In this document: positions 58,290 through 64,000 of the stretch, one piece after another
Layout: the number at the start of each line of letters is the position of its first letter
Position numbering within the stretch: the stretch's first letter is position 1
Source of the DNA: Vitrella brassicaformis
Lineage: Eukaryota; Sar; Vitrellaceae
Assembly: GCA_001179505.1 (NCBI GenBank)
Contig: CDMY01000415.1
Span: forward strand, 13,288 to 77,287
DNA length: 64,000 nucleotides
Direction: 5' to 3'
Notes under the pieces: generated by a model
The model's database searches: none
What the model was told of the DNA's origin: nothing
What the model saw: the letters and a program-made list of their open reading frames with translations, nothing else
Made by a program: the position numbers and the translations under genes

Positions 58290-60471
58290 TGCTGCCATTC
58301 TCCAAGTATGACGTTGCCAAGGTGCGGGTCTTCACCGACGGCAAGCCCGGTGCGTCGGGGTCTTCGTCCCACGAACAGGAGGGACACTTCTACATCTTCA
58401 GCCGCCTGCTGCTGGCACAGATGCTCACCACGGCATACCTCAGGGTATCTCAGTCAGATCATGAAATGAATGAATGCGGAACACAAGGCAGACAGACAGA
58501 GATCTGTCTGTTCTGTTGTGTGTATGTTTGTGCATGATTGGGTGGCTGGTTGCAGAGTGAGGATGCGCTGCAGGTGGCATTGGCAGTGAAGCGGCTGATC
58601 GTGGACAGTGGCTTCACGGACATAACCCAGACTCAGCTCGAGCGCATCCTCGAGCGGGTCCTCGCGCACTTCGAAGAGGCCGACAGGTCGGTCCGTCAGC
58701 ACACTAACACTAACGAAGCAACATGAATAGATCAGCCAGCCTCTCGTGTGCCCTCTTCCTTCCTCGCAGGTTGAGCTTCACCACTCACCACCGGCACTCT
58801 GCCACCTCAGTGCGGTCATCTGCCGACCTCGGCCGCCAAGCCTGCATCGACTCAGACCAGCTGTCAGTCACCATCAATCACGACCCCCGGCAGCCGCCGC
58901 CGCCGCCGGATGTTCCCTTGTCAGAGGAGGTTGCAGATCTGATGGAGAGGTACCGGTGCGTGAGGGCCTTTCTCAACCTGCGCCAGGCTATCGTGGTCTT
59001 CCTCATGGGAACGGTGCGTACGCCAAGTGCCTATCTATCTACCATGGGTGTGGTGTATGGATGTGTGTGTGATATGCATCCGTGGACGCAGGCCGGGATA
59101 GGCAAGTCGTTTCTGGCGATGAAGCTGGCGGAGCGGCTCAACGTGCCCAACGTGCTGACCACTCGAGTGGCGGGCGACCTTATGCTCCACAAGGATGGCA
59201 AAACCATTCCCAGATGCAAGGTGAGTCAGTCGATGCACAGACGGTCAGGCGGACGGTCCGACAGTCGGACAGAGACCGCATTGTCCTCTCTCTCTTTGTG
59301 TGTTGTTTGCGTATGTGGATGGGTACATCTGCAGGTGTTTGACAGCGACGAGGATGCGATCGCGCATTTCCACGAGACGAGTGCGATAGTCTGCAGCGGC
59401 CTCAAGGGGGACCTCGACAAGGCATGGAACAACGGCAAATCCATCATCTTCGAGGCACGAACACACACACACCCTATAGTATACCGGTTCCCTGATGCAT
59501 GTGTGTGTGTGTGTTCATTCAGGGTCTCCATCTGAACCCATCGCTGTTCTTCGACATCCAGGCTGACGAGCCCCCCTCGCCAGACGTCCCCCTCTCGCCC
59601 CCATTCAACCCCGACCACAAGCCCCCGTCCCCCAGACCCCTCCCACCCGCGTCACACAGGCTGCCATACGACACATCAGAGCCCATTCACGAGGACCTGC
59701 CACTCGATGACCACCTGCCCATCCAGACTAAGAGCTCTGCGTCGAGCGTCCTTCGGCACGTCACCACCAGAAGGACGGCGCTCAGGCGGCCGCCGCTGCT
59801 GGAATATGAGACTAGTGGCAGCAGCACGGGCAGCAGCAGCGGCAAGGAGTCGAATGGTGGGAACGGCACCAGCAGCGGGTTGCCTCAGGCGTTGGTGGTG
59901 CCCTTCCTGGTGGTGTGCTCGAGGGAAGACCACAAAGAGGCACTCAGAAGTGGACCGGTGAGTGAGCCATGATGGGGGAGTGGAATGGATGGTGGTCCAT
60001 GTGTGCACGTGGCTTGGCTGCGGGTGTATAGCTTTTGGAGACTGCGGGGAAGAGGCTGTCACGGAGCGACTTCGACAAGCTCCTCAGCAACCTGCAGACG
60101 ATCCAGAGGTGCGAACCGAACAACATGCACTCACTGCAGTCAGTACTGCGCATATGAGTGAGTGCAGACGTGATGGTGTGGCGGTGGTGTGTTGTGTTGT
60201 GTGCAGGGTGTTTCTCAAGTACGCGTCGTCTCTCAATGTGGTGCGCGTCCGGTCCGTCGACCCATCGGCCTTCGATTCTGTCCTGGTGAGCGATTACATC
60301 CATATATGAATGGGTGTGTGGACGGACACATCGTGTATGTGAGTGATGTGTTTGTATGTGTGGACTGGACAGGGTCATCTGCAGGAGGCCGTGTTTGAGG
60401 CGATGCGCATGCACGTGCAGAAGGTGAATCAGGTCAAGCAGCAGCAGCAGCAGCAGCAGCACCGGACGTGA
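58290..60471 (+). CDS. P-loop NTPase, LPA1 / 2-phosphoglycerate kinase-like
   Basis: Related to plant LPA1 (low phytic acid 1) and archaeal 2-phosphoglycerate kinase; LPA1 affects inositol-phosphate metabolism, but its substrate is unsettled. Segments in order: MLPFSKYDVAKVRVFTDGKP, HFYIFSRLLLAQMLTTAYLR (family YVLSRFLLSRML), ALQVALAVKRLIVDSGFTDI with QTQLERILERVL, an insert with a Pro run, RAFLNLRQAIVVFLMGT joined to AGIGKSFLAMKLAERLNVPN (Walker A GTAGIGKS, around 59000-59110), VFDSDEDAIAHFHETSAIVC, GDLDKAWNNGKSIIFEGLHL with NPS (family GKPIIIEGIHLDPS), a long Pro/Ser/Gly-rich insert (59560-59870) where plant proteins also have a variable region, VVPFLVVCSREDHKEAL, SDFDKLLSNLQTIQRVFLKY and a poly-Gln tail ending at TGA 60469-60471. 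The 5' end is uncertain. Confidence 0.8.
60437..60460 (+). repeat. (CAG)n encoding poly-Gln
   Basis: Run of CAG codons near the C-terminus of the LPA1-like protein, a potentially length-variable tract. Confidence 0.9.
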
Positions 60472-62289
60472 TTCAAGGACGCGCCATGGACAGCTGGGTG
60501 CGGTGCACAGATGCTGTGTGCATGGGTGTGTGTGAATGACGATGGCCATATCGGGGAGAGCGGCCATCGTCATCGCCACCCCTGACTTTCGCTGAGGTTG
60601 AGAGCGGCGAAGTAAGGCTGGACCATGGGCGCAAGACGCCTCACCAGCCTAATTGCCAAAATTTACCACCCAACGGCGACTGTTCAGCGATCCCGCATCT
60701 CGCGGTCGAACTCATCTTGTGGGTCCTGACAGCGTGCAGGCGAGAGCATCAGAGCGGATGCTGCGTCCTCCCCTGCCAGCGAGTCGCGGGAAGGGGCCTC
60801 ACACGCACAGTCCGCATAGAAGCCAAATTATGGCCAACCCCCCTGCAGCAACATTAAACCCCACATCGGTCAGCACGTGCCGTCTCAGAACCCCGCACCC
60901 CCTGCAGTGACATTACGCTGCCCCATCTTCCCTGGAGCGGCAATGAAGTCGGATGGAACCACAAAGATAGAGGGGCCTACTGTTTTCGAGCTCACTCGTT
61001 GGTGGTTGGTGACGGGATGAGCGACGGGGCTGCATGTTTGTGCATCAATTCATCCTTGCAGCGATGCAGCTGAAGTTCATCGTGTAGTCGAGAACGGTCG
61101 TGGGTGAGCAGCGATATGTATGCTTCTGGGTCAGATACTCAGTGCATCCAGTGCAAAGCGAAGCGTGAGTGCGTACGCACTGCCGGAAGAACGATGAGTG
61201 GGTGGGTGGGTGATGGAACCAGCTCCATGTCTCTCGTGCATGCAACCAATTCCAGGCAACCCTGTCGTCGCACTCAAATGGTTCGTATGGGGTGTGTATC
61301 AGGGCTCCTGCCTATGGAGGTCCGCGGCACAGAACAAACAAGAACAGTCGATGATGCATGATGTAATGATACAGTAAAGAGCTACAGACACTGAAATGGA
61401 CAAACGATGCTCATGAGCAGCACACGTGAATGCAATAGACATGGACGGACATGCAGACGACAGACAGACATTCAACCAACGAGCACGGCGCATACATCCA
61501 GGCCATATATCTCCACACGCCTGCTCAGGGGGCACCCTCAGACGTCATGAGGCGTCTTATCTCACTGACAACACCAGCACTGCTGTTGTCCCCTCAACAC
61601 ATCCCGCTCTCCTGCTGGACACTTCTCCTGGCCATCGTTGTGGGACTTCAGACTTCTGCATGTCCTCGCACTTCTGGCTCGTCGGAGCTTTCAAATATTG
61701 GCTCGGCCCTGCCTTGTAAGTCAAATCGCGCCTTTGTACGCGATGCTGAGTGAGGCATCTTGTCACCTGCTGCTTTCACAAATTGCACGCGTGCTGCTGA
61801 GCGGCGAGAGTGAAAAAAGACACTTTTCTGCTTCTTCGCCTCGGCCAGGATCTGCGAGCTAAGCCGAATCATTAGCAGCGTTCTCCTCGCTCCTGAACAC
61901 GGCTGTGGTATGTTCTGTGTGTGTCCCTCAGGCTGCCGTCACCGCTCGGAAAGGAAGCGTCGGTATCTGAGCTTGCGCTACTCTCCTGCACCAGAGCGGC
62001 TGCGTCCTACGCCGGATCTACCACTCACAGCGCTGCCTGTGACAGCAGAGAGGCCGCTATAATCGAGAAGGAAGAGGCGGCCATCTCGTCTTCGTTCAGC
62101 AATTCAGAGCGGGTGGCTGACCCTCCCAATACATAGTAGGACGCTCCTCTCTGGTACTATCACACTTTTGAGATCACATTGAGCACGATCATCCGCGCGA
62201 GCGATCGGAGAAGCTGTCGCCAAGGAGAAACCTGAGCAACGAGCAAGCAACGAGCTCACCGGCTGACGACGGCACCACCCTCAACGACA
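60472..62289. other. Spacer of about 1.8 kb
   Basis: Less repeat-rich than other spacers. Short words recur (AACCCC...CCTGCAG.GACATTA near 60837-60915 occurs twice with changes). Open frames on both strands lack splice continuity or known motifs. The stretch 61735-61875 contains TCTGCGAGCTAAGC near 61851. It could hide a small gene I cannot support. Confidence 0.4.
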
Positions 62290-63908
62290 ATGGGCTGCTG
62301 TTGTTCGCGTCCAGGGCATGGAGAGAGAGGTGAGCTGGATGAGAGGCAGATGAACGTCAGGAGGGGATGAAATTGGGATGACAGCACGTGCTGAAGACTG
62401 AGAGAGCAAACATACAGACGCATGTGGATGGCTTCTGTGTCGTCTTCGTGTGTGTGCAGGCCAGAGGGAGAGGGACAGGGACAGGGAGAGGGAGAGGGAG
62501 AGGGAGGGGGAGCGAGGGGTGGAGAGGGCGGCGAGAACGTCTGTCGCTTCGCAGGTAAGGAAAAGAGAAGGGCCCCATGTGGTTGGTGGTGTCAAAGAGG
62601 AAGTCTCATATGTCCGATCTATGCTCCTGTGTGTGTGCAGCGACGAGAGGGGGTGTCCCTGGCGGGGTGGCAGTACGCCAGGGCCCCTGCACCAACCACC
62701 ACCACGGTACCACGAGCAAGACGAGCAGCTTGCTGGCCTCAATACATCTCAATACGTACATTGTGTATGTCTGTAGGGGCCTGCAGCAGAGCAGCAAGGG
62801 GGGCAAGCCGCACCAGCACTGGTATGATAACATGCCCACAAGGAATGATCAATGCACTCTTCCTGTGCGTGCCTGCAGCAGGGCCGAGCAGTGCACCGGT
62901 GGGAGGCGGGCAACCTCTCCCGCAGCTGCTCCGTGCGGCGGGAGGTGGGTAGTGGGCGGCTGATGCGCCACGGACGCTGCCCTTCCTGGGCGGCGATGTG
63001 GACGCGTTGCGGCTGGAAGGAGAGAGGATGGCGCAGGTAAGGGAATGCCAAGAGACCATCATGCCATGCGCGATAGAAGGCCAGATCTCCCTGCGTGATG
63101 AATGTCAGGCTGAGGCCAAGAAGCGGCGCCGCAGCATCGCCCAGATCGCCCTCACCGGCTGCCAGCGGCAGATCGAGGGCCTGCGGGCGCAGATCGAGAT
63201 GCTGCGGGCCTCCAAGGCCGGCCGCCGCCAGACAGCGCGGGATGAGGCGTCAGCCGGGGAGACCATCCGGCAGCGGGAGGGACGGCTCCAGCAGCTACAC
63301 CAGGATATCAACAAACTCAACAAGGATATAAGTAAGCGAAATACAGACAAGACACACTACACAGACACATACACATACACAACGCAATGGAGCCCATCGT
63401 CGATGTCTGTTGTGCTTCAGACATGCTGGAGTTCCAAGTCCCCGCCTGCCCCCCGTCACGCCCTGCTGCTGCTTCTGCTGCCGCTGCGGCTGCGGCTGAG
63501 GTGCTGCCAACCCGCCGCCGGTCACCCACGCAGCCCACCACAGACAAGACGTCCAGCCACCGCAGCGCGCGACGGCCGCGCAGAGGCGCCGGTGCGGCCG
63601 CTGCTGCACAGCAGCCCATGGACGAGGCGGCCATGGCGCAGCAGCAGCAGGCCACGGACGAAGGGCTCCTACTCCTCTTGCTGGATGGCGAAGAACTGCC
63701 CAGGAGCGACGAGATGCGCCTGCGGCATCGCTACGAGTCGGCCATGAGGGAGAGGCGGGAGGCCGCAGCAGCTGCTGGTGGTGAGGACGTCGCCTCCCTT
63801 CCCTCCCAATGTCGGCGCACGCGCCGCGACGGCCGGACGGACCCGGAAAGTCCGTCACAGGCCGCGGGCACCGCATCGAGGAGCCGAGTGGCTGATGCAG
63901 CTACCTGA
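62290..63908 (+). CDS. Coiled-coil protein with MGCCCS lipidation-like N-terminus
   Basis: Not recognised. Exon 1 (62290-62329) encodes MGCCCSRPGHGER; Gly2 plus three Cys suggests N-myristoylation and palmitoylation (inference). Exon 2 (62460 to about 62553) continues in phase with an Arg/Glu/Asp repeat (RERDRDREREREREGERG). Two small exons follow (RREGVSLAGWQYARAPAPTT; GPAAEQQGGQAAPAL). The join through 62880-63070 is unclear. From about 63020 the frame MAQVRECQETIMPCAIEGQI leads into a strong coiled coil (RQIEGLRAQIEMLRASKAGR, LQQLHQDINKLNKDI). A phase-1 join (63331|63420) leads to an Ala/Pro/Arg-rich C-terminus with EEALLLLLLDGEEL-like acidic-leucine and ESAMRERREAA segments, stop at 63906-63908. 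A membrane-anchored coiled coil is plausible. Confidence 0.55.
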
Positions 63909-64000
63909 CGCCTTTCCCTCCCTCGCCGCCCTCACCCTGCCGCGCGGCTCGACGAGTCGGCGGAGGTCCTCCTCGTCGTCGTTATCGCCCTCATCGCCGC

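Noticed and set aside
61648-62136. Two short open frames (minus 61648-61872, plus 61921-62136)
   Set aside because: No introns, motifs or homologous features; cannot be separated from chance frames in GC-rich DNA.

Overview
The window is nuclear DNA from a unicellular eukaryote. Genes are packed on both strands and split by many short GT-AG introns. Exons are GC-rich, while introns and spacers are full of TGTC/GACA, ATGG, CTCA and TG/CA repeats. Many introns carry a TG run just before the acceptor where most eukaryotes have a polypyrimidine tract. I see no bacterial operons, CRISPR, IS elements or tRNA genes. Composition and gene style would fit a free-living alveolate such as the chromerid Vitrella, but no marker here proves that.

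Left part (1-21 kb): about 2.6 kb of simple-repeat DNA; a small unrecognised minus gene (2626-3220); sideroflexin on plus (3652-5604); then minus-strand genes comprising two unrecognised proteins (6662-7993 and 8006-9913), a CPSF160-like cleavage/polyadenylation factor without recognisable family ends (9997-15632), and a probable PD-(D/E)XK nuclease-fold protein with a different N-terminal domain (15644-17031). On plus follow a five-exon orphan gene (17484-18431) and the 26S proteasome ATPase Rpt3 (18827-20954).

Middle (21-40 kb): a recent 411-bp tandem duplication abuts a minus-strand gene made of two tandem copies of an unrecognised domain of roughly 200 residues (22268-24290). Then come two large ABCC/MRP-type transporters arranged head to head (24942-32367 minus, 33067-39606 plus), with a nearly identical DNA patch inside them and two 300-N gaps bordered by G runs.

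Right part (40-64 kb): two related coiled-coil genes on minus. One is decayed and ends in a protein-kinase C-lobe fragment; the other has an in-frame TAA. A stray copy of a VPS18 exon lies beside them. Next come an ABC-class ATPase with a signal-like N-terminus (47792-50953), VPS18 (minus) and VPS25 (plus) diverging from 175 bp, an LPA1/2-phosphoglycerate-kinase-like P-loop protein (58290-60471), and a coiled-coil protein starting MGCCCS (62290-63908).

Recurring functions are endolysosomal traffic (VPS18 of HOPS/CORVET, VPS25 of ESCRT-II), membrane transport (ABCC pair, sideroflexin), protein turnover (Rpt3) and mRNA 3' processing (CPSF160). Exon models were read by eye from splice sites and frame continuity, so small exons and 5' ends are the least certain parts.
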